A DNA stretch of 64,000 nt. Source: JANOZM01 sp031429355 (GTDB lineage Bacteria > Pseudomonadota > Gammaproteobacteria > Burkholderiales > Burkholderiaceae_E). Below, piece by piece: positions 34,420 through 43,854 of this stretch. The notes beneath the pieces are model-generated. The model was not told the origin of the DNA. It saw only the letters and a program-made list of their open reading frames with translations, and made no database searches. The first letter of the stretch is position 1; each line of letters begins with the position of its first letter. The translations under genes and the position numbers were made by a program. The stretch lies in NCBI GenBank assembly GCA_031429355.1, contig JANOZM010000021.1:1-64000 (forward strand), read 5' to 3'.

Positions 34420-36312
34420 TTATAGTGACAACGCGCGTTTTTTTACCGGCGGCAAGTCGGTACAACTTCCCTCAAATACTTCAGCAGCCATACCAATCGA
34501 CTCGCCTAGTGTGGGGTGTGGATGAATCGTTTTACCAATATCTACAGCGTCAGCGCCCATTTCGATAGCTAGGCAAACTTCACTAATTAAATCACCTGCG
34601 TGGGTTCCGACAATGGCGCCACCAACAACCCGATGCGTTTCAGGATCGAATAATAATTTGGTGAAACCTTCATCACGGCCGTTTGCAATTGCGCGCCCAG
34701 ATGCAGCCCAAGGGAACACAGCTTTGGTCACTTTAATGCCTTGCTTGGTGGCTTCTTCTTCGGTCAACCCAACCCAAGCCACTTCGGGGTCGGTGTAGGC
34801 AACACTTGGAATAACCCGTGCATCGAGGTAAGACTTTTTGCCGGCTGCAACTTCGGCCGCTACATGGCCTTCGTGCACAGCTTTGTGAGCCAACATCGGC
34901 TGTCCTACCAAATCGCCAATTGCAAAAATATGCGCAACGTTAGTGCGCTGTTGGTTATCAACGGCAATAAAACCACGCTCATCGACTTGCACTCCTGCCG
35001 CTTGCGCGCCAATAGCCAAGCCATTCGGTTTTCTGCCAACAGACTGCAACACCATGTCGTAAACTTGCGGCTCGGCTGGGGCTTTTTCGCCTTCAAACCA
35101 AACTTTAATGCCCGCTTTTGTAGCCTCTAGTTTTACTGCGCGCGTTTTCAACATAATGTTGTCAAACCGCTTTTCGTTAAATTTTTGCCAAACTTTTACG
35201 ACGTCGCGATCCGCTCCTTGCATTAAACCATCAAGCATTTCAACTACGTCAAGGCGCGTACCTAAAGTAGAATAAACAGTGCCCATTTCAAGCCCAATAA
35301 TGCCACCACCCATCACCAACATGCGCTTTGGAATGCTAGGTAATTGCAGCGCGCCTGTTGAGTCCACGATACGCGGATCTTTGGGCACAAAAGGCAAATG
35401 CACCGCTTGTGAACCCGCCGCAATAATGGCCTTTTCGAAACGAATCACTTGGCTTTTGCCCGATTCGCCTTTGCCATCGCCCTCGGTAATTTGCACCTTC
35501 AAATGATGCGCATCAATAAAGGTGCCGTTACCGCGCACAACACTCACCTTACGCGCTTTAGCCATCCCCGCTAAACCGCCGGTTAGCTTGCCCACAACCT
35601 GATTGCGCCATCCGCGTAATTGTTCTAAATCGATAGTCGGCGCACCAAAACTAATACCGTGGGCACTAATTGCTTTTGCCTCGTCCATTACGGCCGCCAC
35701 ATGGAGCAGCGCTTTGGATGGAATACAACCAACGTTTAAACAGACGCCGCCTAAAGTGCTGTAGCGTTCAACGATTATTGTGTTTAACCCTAAATCGGCC
35801 GCGCGAAAAGCAGCCGAGTAACCGCCGGGACCGGCACCAATAACCAACATTTCGCATTGATGATCCACCGGGCCGGTGTAATTTGCATTGGCGGTCGATC
35901 CTAGTACTGTCGCTTGTGCTGATACGGGAGCGACCGCTTGTTGTGCTGTCGGTGGTGGTGAAGCTGAAGATGGTGCTGAAGATGGCGATGCTGCTGAATT
36001 TGTCGAAGGTGTTGCAGCCAGCGTCGGTGCTGAAGCTTGCGAATTTGCAGCATTCGCCGGTACAGCGCCAGGCGCTGCAGCAACCTCTTCTTGCACTTGT
36101 AAAACAACCGAGCCTTTAGCGACTTTATCGCCGACTTTTACTTTAAGCGCAGTAACCTTGCCGCCATGCGAGCTTGGAATCTCCATACTCGCTTTGTCAG
36201 ACTCAACCGTAATGAGGCTTTGATCGGCGGTAATAACATCCCCAACCTTTACCAAAATTTCAATTACTTCGACTTCTTTAAAATCACCAATATCAGGGAC
36301 TTGAATATCCAT
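34420..36312 (-). CDS. lpdA: Dihydrolipoyl dehydrogenase (E3) with N-terminal lipoyl domain
   Basis: E3 of pyruvate dehydrogenase. Of about 630 residues, the first 80 are a lipoyl domain (VPDIGDFKEVEVIEIL, ESDKASMEIPSS with the lipoylated Lys), then a 60-residue Ala/Pro/Ser linker and the flavoprotein. The FAD motif is GAGPGGYSAAFRAADLG, the redox disulfide is in GGVCLNVGCIPSK, the NAD motif is GGGIIGLEMG and the catalytic His/Glu pair is in IHPHPTLGESIG. The lipoyl-E3 fusion is known in Neisseria and Burkholderiales. I start at the ATG at 36312; the longer reading adds only three residues. A proteasome-like gene separates it from aceF. Confidence 0.95.
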   Translation of the reverse strand: MDIQVPDIGDFKEVEVIEILVKVGDVITADQSLITVESDKASMEIPSSHGGKVTALKVKVGDKVAKGSVVLQVQEEVAAAPGAVPANAANSQASAPTLAATPSTNSAASPSSAPSSASPPPTAQQAVAPVSAQATVLGSTANANYTGPVDHQCEMLVIGAGPGGYSAAFRAADLGLNTIIVERYSTLGGVCLNVGCIPSKALLHVAAVMDEAKAISAHGISFGAPTIDLEQLRGWRNQVVGKLTGGLAGMAKARKVSVVRGNGTFIDAHHLKVQITEGDGKGESGKSQVIRFEKAIIAAGSQAVHLPFVPKDPRIVDSTGALQLPSIPKRMLVMGGGIIGLEMGTVYSTLGTRLDVVEMLDGLMQGADRDVVKVWQKFNEKRFDNIMLKTRAVKLEATKAGIKVWFEGEKAPAEPQVYDMVLQSVGRKPNGLAIGAQAAGVQVDERGFIAVDNQQRTNVAHIFAIGDLVGQPMLAHKAVHEGHVAAEVAAGKKSYLDARVIPSVAYTDPEVAWVGLTEEEATKQGIKVTKAVFPWAASGRAIANGRDEGFTKLLFDPETHRVVGGAIVGTHAGDLISEVCLAIEMGADAVDIGKTIHPHPTLGESIGMAAEVFEGSCTDLPPVKKRALSL

Positions 36313-36390
36313 TACATGCACTCAATGCTTTCTTGTTCGAACTGCAACTTTGCGTCCCAAAGAACGCGATGTTTTAAAGCGGACGATGTT

Positions 36391-36963
36391 TTAAAGACTT
36401 GTCGATAAATTCAATGTCATTACGCGCACTGGGCCGGCGGTATTTTTATCAAATTCAATACCAGCTTCAATGCCAACCCGCGCAATTGATTTTGCAGTAT
36501 CGAGCTGATCATAAACAGCACCCATAGCACCAAGTGCAAAATTTCGACCCGATCCGATGCCCCAAAAGCGTTCGAACTTAAACACTTCACGGTAGGAATA
36601 CACGCCGTAAATGCCGCTAGCATTGGCAATTAAGGTTGTAATTTGCGAACTTTCGTACGGGTCTGAATCATCCTCTTTGGTATTAAGAAAGAAGCGCTCT
36701 TTTAGCTGCGCATGCACATGCAAAAACGTCTCGAAAACATCTTCACGCGAGGACAATTTGCACTCTGGCATCGCCGCTAACAATTTTTTCATTACGGGAA
36801 AATGCGCTGTACTACCGGCCAACCCGATTAATGAATCACCAATTTTAAAAAACTTTTCGTTTTGTTCGTATTGGTTTGAAAGGCGTGTATCACCAAAAGT
36901 AACCAGTGAATCGGAAGCCATGGCAACTTGCTTGCCCTTTTGAACTACAACTAATGTGGTCAT
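36391..36963 (-). CDS. Proteasome homologue of the BPH type (Ntn hydrolase)
   Basis: A 190-residue Ntn hydrolase of the HslV/proteasome-beta fold. After Met removal the protein begins with Thr1 (TTLVVVQKGKQVAMASDS), with Asp17 in ASDS and a Lys (K36 by direct count) in the NEKFFKIGDS strand, the positions of the proteasomal triad. Further conserved text is LIGLAGSTAHF and FWGIGSGRNFALGAMGAVYD, like HslV's AIGSGGxYA. It lacks the HslV partner gene hslU, and the Tyr/Phe-rich middle (ESSQITTLIANASGIYGVYSYREVF) fits BPH, the betaproteobacterial proteasome homologue, which forms a double ring without a known unfoldase. It overlaps aceF by four bases and lies between aceF and lpd. Confidence 0.85.
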   Translation of the reverse strand: MTTLVVVQKGKQVAMASDSLVTFGDTRLSNQYEQNEKFFKIGDSLIGLAGSTAHFPVMKKLLAAMPECKLSSREDVFETFLHVHAQLKERFFLNTKEDDSDPYESSQITTLIANASGIYGVYSYREVFKFERFWGIGSGRNFALGAMGAVYDQLDTAKSIARVGIEAGIEFDKNTAGPVRVMTLNLSTSL

Positions 36964-38381
36964 AACAGAACTCGGCGGAAATCAGCAAGAATAGCGGATA
37001 AATAAGCATTAAAACGCGCGGCGGACGCACCATCAACTACTCGGTGATCCCAAGATAAGGACAATGGCAAGATTAAACGCGGCACAAAGGCAGCGCCATC
37101 CCAAACGGGCTTCATCGCCGACTTGGAAACACCTAAAATAGCCACCTCAGGCGCGTTAATAATGGGCGTAAACGAAGTACCGCCAATACCACCCAAGGAC
37201 GAAATAGAAAATGTTCCGCCTTGCATATCAGCTGGACCCAACTTACCGTCCCGGGCCTTTTTCGCTAACTCGCCCATTTCGGCAGCAATTTCAAACAGGC
37301 CTTTTTTGTCGGCATCTTTAATCACTGGAACAACTAAACCATTGGGCGTATCGGCAGCAAAACCAATGTGGTAGTACTGTTTAAGGACCAAATTATCACC
37401 GTCAAGCGAGGAATTAAATTCGGGAAATTTCTTTAGCGCTGAAACGCTGGCTTTAATTAAAAACGCCAACATCGTCAACTTGTTACCAGACTTTTCATTC
37501 TCATGATTTAACTTTACGCGAAACGCCTCTAGTTCTGTAATGTCCGCATCCTCGTTGTTAGTAACATGCGGAATCATCACCCAATTGCGATGCAGTACGG
37601 GGCCAGAAATACGCTTGATACGCGACATTGCTTGCAAAGTAACAGGGCCGTATTTGGCAAAATCGACTACGGGCCACGCCGCTATGCCTAAATTGCTCAT
37701 CGAGCCGGCACTAGCGCCTGCTTGCGCCGCTACTGGCGTTGCCAGCGCTTGCTTAACAAAGTTACGTACATCGTCTGGCGTCACGCGACCCTTCGGGCCA
37801 CTACCTACAATTAGCTGCAACTGAACGCCCAGTTCGCGCGCAAACTTGCGAACCGAGGGGCTTGCATGTGGCAAGCCTGATGCACCGTTTTCGCTAGCGA
37901 CCGTAGCCATGCTTGGCGCACTTGTAGAAGCTTGGGAACCCGCGGCCACCACGCTTAAAGTTGCCGCCGCCGCCGCCGGGGTAACAGAAGCGGGAGAAAT
38001 AGTAGGTAAAGATGCAGCCGCTGAAGCTGCGGCTGCAGAAGATACAGAGGCTGCAACAGCAACCGGTGACGCGGGTACAGCTGGTGCAACTGCTTTTTCG
38101 GCTGGCTGACTAGTCGTCGCCGAAACAGCAGCACCATCCGCTTGAGCGAGTAAAGTTAAAACTACTGAACCTTTTTTAACTTTGTCGCCTAACTTAACTA
38201 CGATTGATTGCACGACGCCGGCGGCTGAGGATGGAATCTCCATGCTGGCTTTGTCAGACTCAACCGTAATTAAACTTTGCTCGACCGCAACGGTGTCTCC
38301 GGCTTTTACCAACAACTCAATAATTTCAACTTCTTTAAAGTCACCGATGTCGGGTACTTGCACTTCTATAATTTGACTCAT
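36960..38381 (-). CDS. aceF: Dihydrolipoamide acetyltransferase (E2 of pyruvate dehydrogenase)
   Basis: A 473-residue E2. One N-terminal lipoyl domain (VPDIGDFKEVEIIELL, ESDKASMEIPSS with the lipoylated Lys) is followed by a long Ala/Pro linker, the E1/E3-binding domain ASPSVRKFARELGVQLQLIVGSGPKGRVTPDDV (split over the linker end), and the catalytic domain. The active-site HRVVDGA motif lies in LSLSWDHRVVDGASAARF. E. coli has three lipoyl domains; one is usual here. Its lipoyl domain is nearly identical to the one fused to Lpd. The gene follows aceE by about 100 bases and overlaps the proteasome-like gene. Confidence 0.96.
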   Translation of the reverse strand: MSQIIEVQVPDIGDFKEVEIIELLVKAGDTVAVEQSLITVESDKASMEIPSSAAGVVQSIVVKLGDKVKKGSVVLTLLAQADGAAVSATTSQPAEKAVAPAVPASPVAVAASVSSAAAASAAASLPTISPASVTPAAAAATLSVVAAGSQASTSAPSMATVASENGASGLPHASPSVRKFARELGVQLQLIVGSGPKGRVTPDDVRNFVKQALATPVAAQAGASAGSMSNLGIAAWPVVDFAKYGPVTLQAMSRIKRISGPVLHRNWVMIPHVTNNEDADITELEAFRVKLNHENEKSGNKLTMLAFLIKASVSALKKFPEFNSSLDGDNLVLKQYYHIGFAADTPNGLVVPVIKDADKKGLFEIAAEMGELAKKARDGKLGPADMQGGTFSISSLGGIGGTSFTPIINAPEVAILGVSKSAMKPVWDGAAFVPRLILPLSLSWDHRVVDGASAARFNAYLSAILADFRRVLL

Positions 38382-38408
38382 AATTTTTTTACCGAATTTA
38401 TTCTTGTC

Positions 38409-38460
38409 GATTTTTACTGGTCGATTTACTGGTCTGTTTTACTGGTGTATTTACAGGTCT
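38409..38460. repeat. Short imperfect tandem repeat between aceE and aceF
   Basis: Four imperfect copies of a 12- to 14-base unit, TTTACTGGTCGA and variants, fill 38409-38460 upstream of the aceF start. There is no hairpin and no gene. The unit may have arisen by slippage. Confidence 0.6.
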
Positions 38461-38483
38461 ATCAGGCGCGCTAAAGCAACATC

Positions 38484-41222
38484 TTACGCATACTGAGGAT
38501 TCAATTTGTCTGGGTTGATACCATATTTTTTTATAGCATCACTAACACGACCCATCGGTATATCCCCCTGCTCTGCCAACGAACGCAGCGCTGCAATAGT
38601 CACGAACCGGCGATCAACTTCAAAATGTTCGCGCAGTTTAGCGCGAGAATCAGAGCGACCAAAGCCGTCGGTGCCTAGGGCAACAAAACGTCGACCTTCC
38701 GGCACAAAGCCACGAATTTGATCAACAAAAGTCTTCATGTAATCCGTTGCAGCAATTACTGGGCCATCATGTTTTGCTAACTGCTGGGCTACAAACGGCA
38801 CCATTTTTTTGGCTTCTGGATTTAACAAATTGTGACGCTCGCAATCTAAACCATTACGGCGTAATTCGTTAAAGCTTGGGCAACTCCAAACATCAGCAGT
38901 TACACCCCAGTCTTTTTCCAGCAATTCAGCTGCGGCCATTACTTCGCGCAAAATTGTGCCGCTACCTAATAATTGAACTCGTAACTTAGCCGCTTTTTTG
39001 CCAGCGGATAACAAGTACATGCCCTTTAAAATTTCTTCTTCGGTGCCCGCACGTAAACCTGGGTGCGCGTAATTTTCGTTCATTAAAGTAATGTAGAAAT
39101 ACACGTCTTCTTGGTTTTGAACCATGCGCTTGAGGCCCGAATGAATAATCACGGCTACTTCATGACCAAAACTTGGGTCATAAGAAACGCAGTTCGGAAT
39201 CGTCGAGGCCAAGATATGGCTGTGTCCGTCTTCGTGTTGCAACCCTTCGCCGTTTAAGGTCGTACGGCCAGCAGTGCCGCCCAACAAGAAACCACGCGCA
39301 CGCATATCACCAGCTGCCCACGCCAAATCACCGACTCGCTGCATGCCAAACATCGAGTAGAAAATATAAAACGGCACCATGATGCGGTTGTTAGTCGAAT
39401 AGGAAGTAGAAGCAGCGATCCACGAACTCATCGCACCGGCTTCGTTAATACCTTCTTGCAAAATTTGACCCTTAACATCTTCGCGGTAGTACATCACTTG
39501 ATCGCGATCAACCGGTTCATATTTTTGCGGCATTACGGAATAAATACCAATTTGGCGGAACAAACCTTCCATACCAAAAGTACGCCCTTCATCAACCAAT
39601 ATAGGTACGATCCGTGAGCCAATCGCCTTATCGCGCAACAATTGCGTCAAACAGCGTACGTAGGCTTGCGTTGTTGATATTTCACGACCTTGAGCGGTTG
39701 CTTCTAATACTGGCGCAAACAACTCCGCTAAGGGCGCAATTTCAAAGTACTCATCTGCTTTTTCACGGCGTTGTGGCAAGTAACCACCCAGTGCTTTACG
39801 ACGTTCGTGCAAGTATTTTATTTCCGGCGAATCTTCGCTCGGTTTAAACAACGGCACATCGGCTAATTGTTCATCTGAAATAGGGATTCCAAAGCGATCG
39901 CGCATTTCACGAATTGTTTGATCGTCAAGTTTTTTGGTTTGATGAGCCGTGTTACGCCCTTCCGCGATTTTACCCATCCCAAAACCTTTAATAGTCTTGG
40001 CTAAAATAACCGTTGGCTGTCCCTTGGTTTTGCTAGCCGCTGAGAATGCAGCATAAATTTTGTGTGGGTCGTGTCCGCCGCGATTTAAACGCCAAATATC
40101 GTCATCGGACATATTAGAAACTAGCTCTAAGGCCTTGGGATGTTTACCAAAGAAATGCTTACGCACATAAGCGCCATCTTGGGCCTTGTAGTTTTGGTAT
40201 TCGCCATCAACCGAGTCCATCATAATTTGTTGCAAGACGCCGTCTTTATCGCGCGCCAACAAATCGTCCCAATAACTGCCCCAAACCACTTTAATAACAT
40301 TCCAACCAGCGCCACGAAAATCGGCTTCGAGCTCTTGAATAATCTTGCCGTTACCGCGTACAGGACCATCTAGGCGCTGCAAATTACAGTTCACAACAAA
40401 CACTAAGTTATCTAATTTTTCGCGGGAAGCCAAGCCAATTGCACCTAGGGATTCTGGCTCGTCCATTTCTCCGTCACCGCAAAACGCCCATACTTTTCGG
40501 TTATCGGTTTGTGCGATCGAACGCGCCTGCAAGTATTTTAAAAAGCGCGCTTGATAAATAGCCATCAATGGACCAAGGCCCATTGATACCGTAGGAAATT
40601 GCCAAAAGTCGGGCATTAATTTTGGATGCGGGTAACTCGATAATCCCTTGCCATCGACCTCGCGACGAAAGTTCAGCATTTGATCGTCAGTTAATCGGCC
40701 TTCTAAATAAGCACGCGCATAGACACCTGGCGATGAATGGCCTTGAATGTAAAGTAAATCGCCACCATGACCTTCATGCGGCGCATGCCAAAAATGGTTA
40801 AATCCAATACCCAACATATTGGCTAACGATGCAAAACTAGAAATATGTCCGCCCAAATCACCATCGGCGCGATTGGCTTTGACTACCATTGCCATTGCAT
40901 TCCAACGCATCCAAGAACGTAAACGCTCTTCGATTTCTAAGTTACCGGGAGAGTGTTCCCCCAAATGAGCCGGGATAGTGTTGACGTAGGCGGTATTTGC
41001 CGAAAACGGCACGAAACCACCCGAGCGTCGGGTTTTATCGATCAGCTTTTCAAGCAACCAATGCGCACGTTCGGGGCCCTCTCGCTCAATTACAGCCGTT
41101 AAAGCGTCAAGCCACTCACGGGTTTCAACAGAGTCGGTATCGTTTGCAGGTGATAAGTTGTCGATAGATAAAGCGTCGCTTAGCCCAGTGTTGGGCGCTG
41201 GGTCGGGTACAACAGAAGCCAT
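38484..41222 (-). CDS. aceE: Pyruvate dehydrogenase E1 component (homodimeric)
   Basis: The thiamine-diphosphate-dependent decarboxylase of the pyruvate dehydrogenase complex. The 912 residues match the single-chain type of E. coli (887). The TPP motif is FCGDGEMDEPESLGAIGLASREKLDNLVFVVNCNLQ (split in two stretches: GDGEMDE and VVNCNLQRLDG). The active-site loop region KTIKGFGMGKIAEGRN and HQTKKLDDQ are conserved, and the C-terminal half contains GTAGRTTLNGEGLQHEDGHS. The start has GAGGAGA 8 bases upstream. It heads the aceE-aceF-(BPH)-lpd operon and is divergent from a sensor kinase gene. Confidence 0.97.
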   Translation of the reverse strand: MASVVPDPAPNTGLSDALSIDNLSPANDTDSVETREWLDALTAVIEREGPERAHWLLEKLIDKTRRSGGFVPFSANTAYVNTIPAHLGEHSPGNLEIEERLRSWMRWNAMAMVVKANRADGDLGGHISSFASLANMLGIGFNHFWHAPHEGHGGDLLYIQGHSSPGVYARAYLEGRLTDDQMLNFRREVDGKGLSSYPHPKLMPDFWQFPTVSMGLGPLMAIYQARFLKYLQARSIAQTDNRKVWAFCGDGEMDEPESLGAIGLASREKLDNLVFVVNCNLQRLDGPVRGNGKIIQELEADFRGAGWNVIKVVWGSYWDDLLARDKDGVLQQIMMDSVDGEYQNYKAQDGAYVRKHFFGKHPKALELVSNMSDDDIWRLNRGGHDPHKIYAAFSAASKTKGQPTVILAKTIKGFGMGKIAEGRNTAHQTKKLDDQTIREMRDRFGIPISDEQLADVPLFKPSEDSPEIKYLHERRKALGGYLPQRREKADEYFEIAPLAELFAPVLEATAQGREISTTQAYVRCLTQLLRDKAIGSRIVPILVDEGRTFGMEGLFRQIGIYSVMPQKYEPVDRDQVMYYREDVKGQILQEGINEAGAMSSWIAASTSYSTNNRIMVPFYIFYSMFGMQRVGDLAWAAGDMRARGFLLGGTAGRTTLNGEGLQHEDGHSHILASTIPNCVSYDPSFGHEVAVIIHSGLKRMVQNQEDVYFYITLMNENYAHPGLRAGTEEEILKGMYLLSAGKKAAKLRVQLLGSGTILREVMAAAELLEKDWGVTADVWSCPSFNELRRNGLDCERHNLLNPEAKKMVPFVAQQLAKHDGPVIAATDYMKTFVDQIRGFVPEGRRFVALGTDGFGRSDSRAKLREHFEVDRRFVTIAALRSLAEQGDIPMGRVSDAIKKYGINPDKLNPQYA

Positions 41223-41329
41223 TTTGTCTCCTCGGCTTTTGCCGAATATTGGTCGAACTGCAATTAATGGCGGTATTTTAGGAAAAGACCTCTAAAAACA
41301 CAAACACTTTTTTCATTTTACGGGAATAC

Positions 41330-41346
41330 ATTTCATATTATGAAAT
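41330..41346. promoter_or_regulatory. Palindrome in the aceE / kinase divergent promoter region
   Basis: ATTTCAT-att-ATGAAAT is a perfect 7-base inverted repeat in the 184-base intergenic region, 61 bases before the kinase start and about 108 bases before aceE. Symmetry and position suggest an operator, but no regulator is identified. Confidence 0.45.
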
Positions 41347-41406
41347 TTTAACCTAGGGAATGTGCGCGCTTGAGACATTTCGCGGTCTCTCCTAAACTAC
41401 ATCGCT

Positions 41407-43854
41407 ATGTCGACCTCGAAATTACGCGCCTTAAATTGGTACGCCACCCTACCCGTTGCCGGAATGCTGGCTTTCGTCGGGGTCATGGCCGCGTTTTTTC
41501 TTTACTTGCACCGCACTGAGGCTGACCAGCAAAACCAGCTGTTATATCGCGATGTTGAGTGGGCGCAACAAAGCCTAAGCTTGCGCTGGCGGACCAATCA
41601 AGACTTTGTCGTAGCCAACAGCCCAGGATGGACGCAGTTGTCTGATGCTGGCAACGCGGTGCGCCCACAATTGCAAGAACTGTTAAAAAACAATTCCGAC
41701 ATCCAGTACATTTTTTGGATGGATTCGCGTCGCAGTATTCGGTGGATCATGCCGGGCTTGGGGTCCGTTGCGCCCCAGTCGCGCCCGATAGGGCAAGTGA
41801 TTGAAGATTCTGCTGTCTTTAATGCGTTTACCGAAGCGCGTGAAAGCAGCGCCCCGACCTACAGCCCGCCTTTTCTTGGTGACGCAAACGCGCCATTTGT
41901 TGAACTACATGTACCTATTTTTAACGATCGCGCATTTATTGGCACGGTCGCTATCGGTTACAACTTGCTGCGTTCAATACAAGTGACTGCTTCGGAGCAA
42001 ATGCTTGCCCGTTATAAAATTGATTTAGCCGACTCGGGCGGTAATGTTTTGGTGAGCACTTCTAGCCGAACCATTCACGATGCCAACTTAAGTTACGAGC
42101 TTCCTTTAAACCCACCAGGACACGGTATTCGATTACGCGCTTTTGCGTTCGAAACTCGTCCGTTGCTCCTGGATCGAATTTTAGTCACCAGCGTCTTTGG
42201 CCTGTCTTCCGTCGTTTTAGTGGGCCTAGGGTTGCTTTGGTATTTTGCCCGGCAACGAATTAAAGCTGAGTCACGTTTAGTGGAAGAAACTCACTTTCGG
42301 CGAGCCATGGAAGATTCGATTTCTACCGGCATGCGCGTGATGGATTTAAAGGGCAAAATTACTTACGTCAATCCGGCCTTTTGCAACATGTTGGGGTTTG
42401 CCGAAAATGAGTTGGTAGGGCTGGATTCACCCTATCCTTATTGGCCAATTGAACAACGTCAACTGCATCAAGACAATTTATCGTCGCTCCTGATGGGAAA
42501 AATCCCTCCAGCCGGTTTGCGTACTGAAGTTCAACGCAAAGACGGCAGTCGATTTTTTGCACGAATGTACGTCTCACCGCTAAAAAACAAACAAGGCGCG
42601 CAAACGGGCTGGATGACCTCGATGACCGATATTACCGAGCCAGAACGCATTCGAGAACAATTGCGCGCGGCTCACGAACAATTCACCACTGTTATGGAGC
42701 AGTTAGACGCTGCTGTTTGTGTCTTAGCTGGATTTGAATCGTTGCCTTCAAACCGACTGCTGTTTACTAACCAGCGTTACCGAAATTTTTTCGGAGATCA
42801 GCTGCAGCACACAATTATCGATTTACTCAAAGACGAACAACGCGGGCCCGAAGTGGATATTGCATTCGAGCACTTTAGCCAAAGCACCCAATCGAGCCAA
42901 TGGTTCGAACTACGGTGGCGACCGATTCGTTGGGTTGATCAGTCCGAAGCTATTTTAGTTTTAGTGTCGGACATTACTTTGCGCCACGGCGCGCAGGCTT
43001 TATTACGCGAACAACAAGAGCGCGTCGAGCGAACTTCACGCCTGATTTCGATGGGTGAAATGGCGTCGTCGTTAGCGCACGAGCTGAATCAACCGCTTAC
43101 GGCAATTAGCAACTACACCATGGGCGGAGCGGCGCGATTGCAACAGGCGCTCGATCGCAACGAACCCGTCCCAACTAAAGACTTAAGCTTGATGCTAGAA
43201 AAAACTGCGCGGCAAGCGGAGCGCGCGGGAAAAGTCGTACGGCGGATTCGCGATTTCGTTAAGCGAAGTGAGCCAGACAAACAAGCCTGTAGCGCACAAA
43301 CAATTGTTGAAGACGCATTAGGACTTGCAGAGATCGATGCAAAGCGCATGCAAATGCACATTCAAGTAAGCTTGCAAGAGGATTTGCCAATGTTAATGGC
43401 CGACCCCATTTTGATTGAACAAGTGCTATTGAACCTGATGAAAAACGGCATGGAGTCGATGTTAAACGGACAAAACCGCGTTTTAGAAGTCAGCGCTAAA
43501 GCTGCCGACCAAACTATCGAAATTTGCGTCGCTGATCGGGGTAGTGGCGTTAGTGCGAGTGACCGCGAAAAGTTGTTTGAACCATTTTTTACCACCAAAG
43601 CTGATGGTATGGGAATGGGGCTAAATATTTGCAGAACGATAGTAGAGTTTCATCAAGGACGGTTAACGCTAAATGATCGAGTCGGAGGCGGCACCGAATT
43701 TGTTATTAGCCTTCCTGTAATTAGCCTGCCTGTTCATAGCAAACGAGCCAGCCCCCTAGATGAGCTGACAAAACCTAATGCAAGCACCAACAACATCAAC
43801 CAACAATTAACCAACCAAACCGCAACAGAACAATCAGAAACATTTGCCAAATGA
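41407..43854 (+). CDS. PAS-domain sensor histidine kinase (DctS/FixL-like)
   Basis: An 815-residue membrane kinase. Membrane segments lie at about 14-34 and 262-281, with a periplasmic sensing domain of about 220 residues between (FIGTVAIGYNLLRSIQVT resembles the DctB/DctS PAS-like fold). Two PAS domains follow: 297-412 (FRRAMEDSISTGMRVMDLKGK, GRFFARMYVSPL-like) and 422-526. HisKA has H558 in SSLAHELNQPLTAIS, the N box is NLMKNGMESM, and the G2 box GMGMGLNICRT. It overlaps its response regulator by four bases. DctS-like kinases sense C4-dicarboxylates; no dct transporter is nearby, so the ligand is open. Confidence 0.92.
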   Translation: MSTSKLRALNWYATLPVAGMLAFVGVMAAFFLYLHRTEADQQNQLLYRDVEWAQQSLSLRWRTNQDFVVANSPGWTQLSDAGNAVRPQLQELLKNNSDIQYIFWMDSRRSIRWIMPGLGSVAPQSRPIGQVIEDSAVFNAFTEARESSAPTYSPPFLGDANAPFVELHVPIFNDRAFIGTVAIGYNLLRSIQVTASEQMLARYKIDLADSGGNVLVSTSSRTIHDANLSYELPLNPPGHGIRLRAFAFETRPLLLDRILVTSVFGLSSVVLVGLGLLWYFARQRIKAESRLVEETHFRRAMEDSISTGMRVMDLKGKITYVNPAFCNMLGFAENELVGLDSPYPYWPIEQRQLHQDNLSSLLMGKIPPAGLRTEVQRKDGSRFFARMYVSPLKNKQGAQTGWMTSMTDITEPERIREQLRAAHEQFTTVMEQLDAAVCVLAGFESLPSNRLLFTNQRYRNFFGDQLQHTIIDLLKDEQRGPEVDIAFEHFSQSTQSSQWFELRWRPIRWVDQSEAILVLVSDITLRHGAQALLREQQERVERTSRLISMGEMASSLAHELNQPLTAISNYTMGGAARLQQALDRNEPVPTKDLSLMLEKTARQAERAGKVVRRIRDFVKRSEPDKQACSAQTIVEDALGLAEIDAKRMQMHIQVSLQEDLPMLMADPILIEQVLLNLMKNGMESMLNGQNRVLEVSAKAADQTIEICVADRGSGVSASDREKLFEPFFTTKADGMGMGLNICRTIVEFHQGRLTLNDRVGGGTEFVISLPVISLPVHSKRASPLDELTKPNASTNNINQQLTNQTATEQSETFAK

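Noticed and set aside
35888..36223. Alanine/valine-rich plus-strand frames opposite lpd and aceF linkers
   Set aside because: They are shadows of the GC-rich Ala/Pro linker codons in the real genes.
36391..36963. HslV of the HslUV protease
   Set aside because: There is no hslU beside it, and the residues after the catalytic region differ from HslV; the BPH type fits better.
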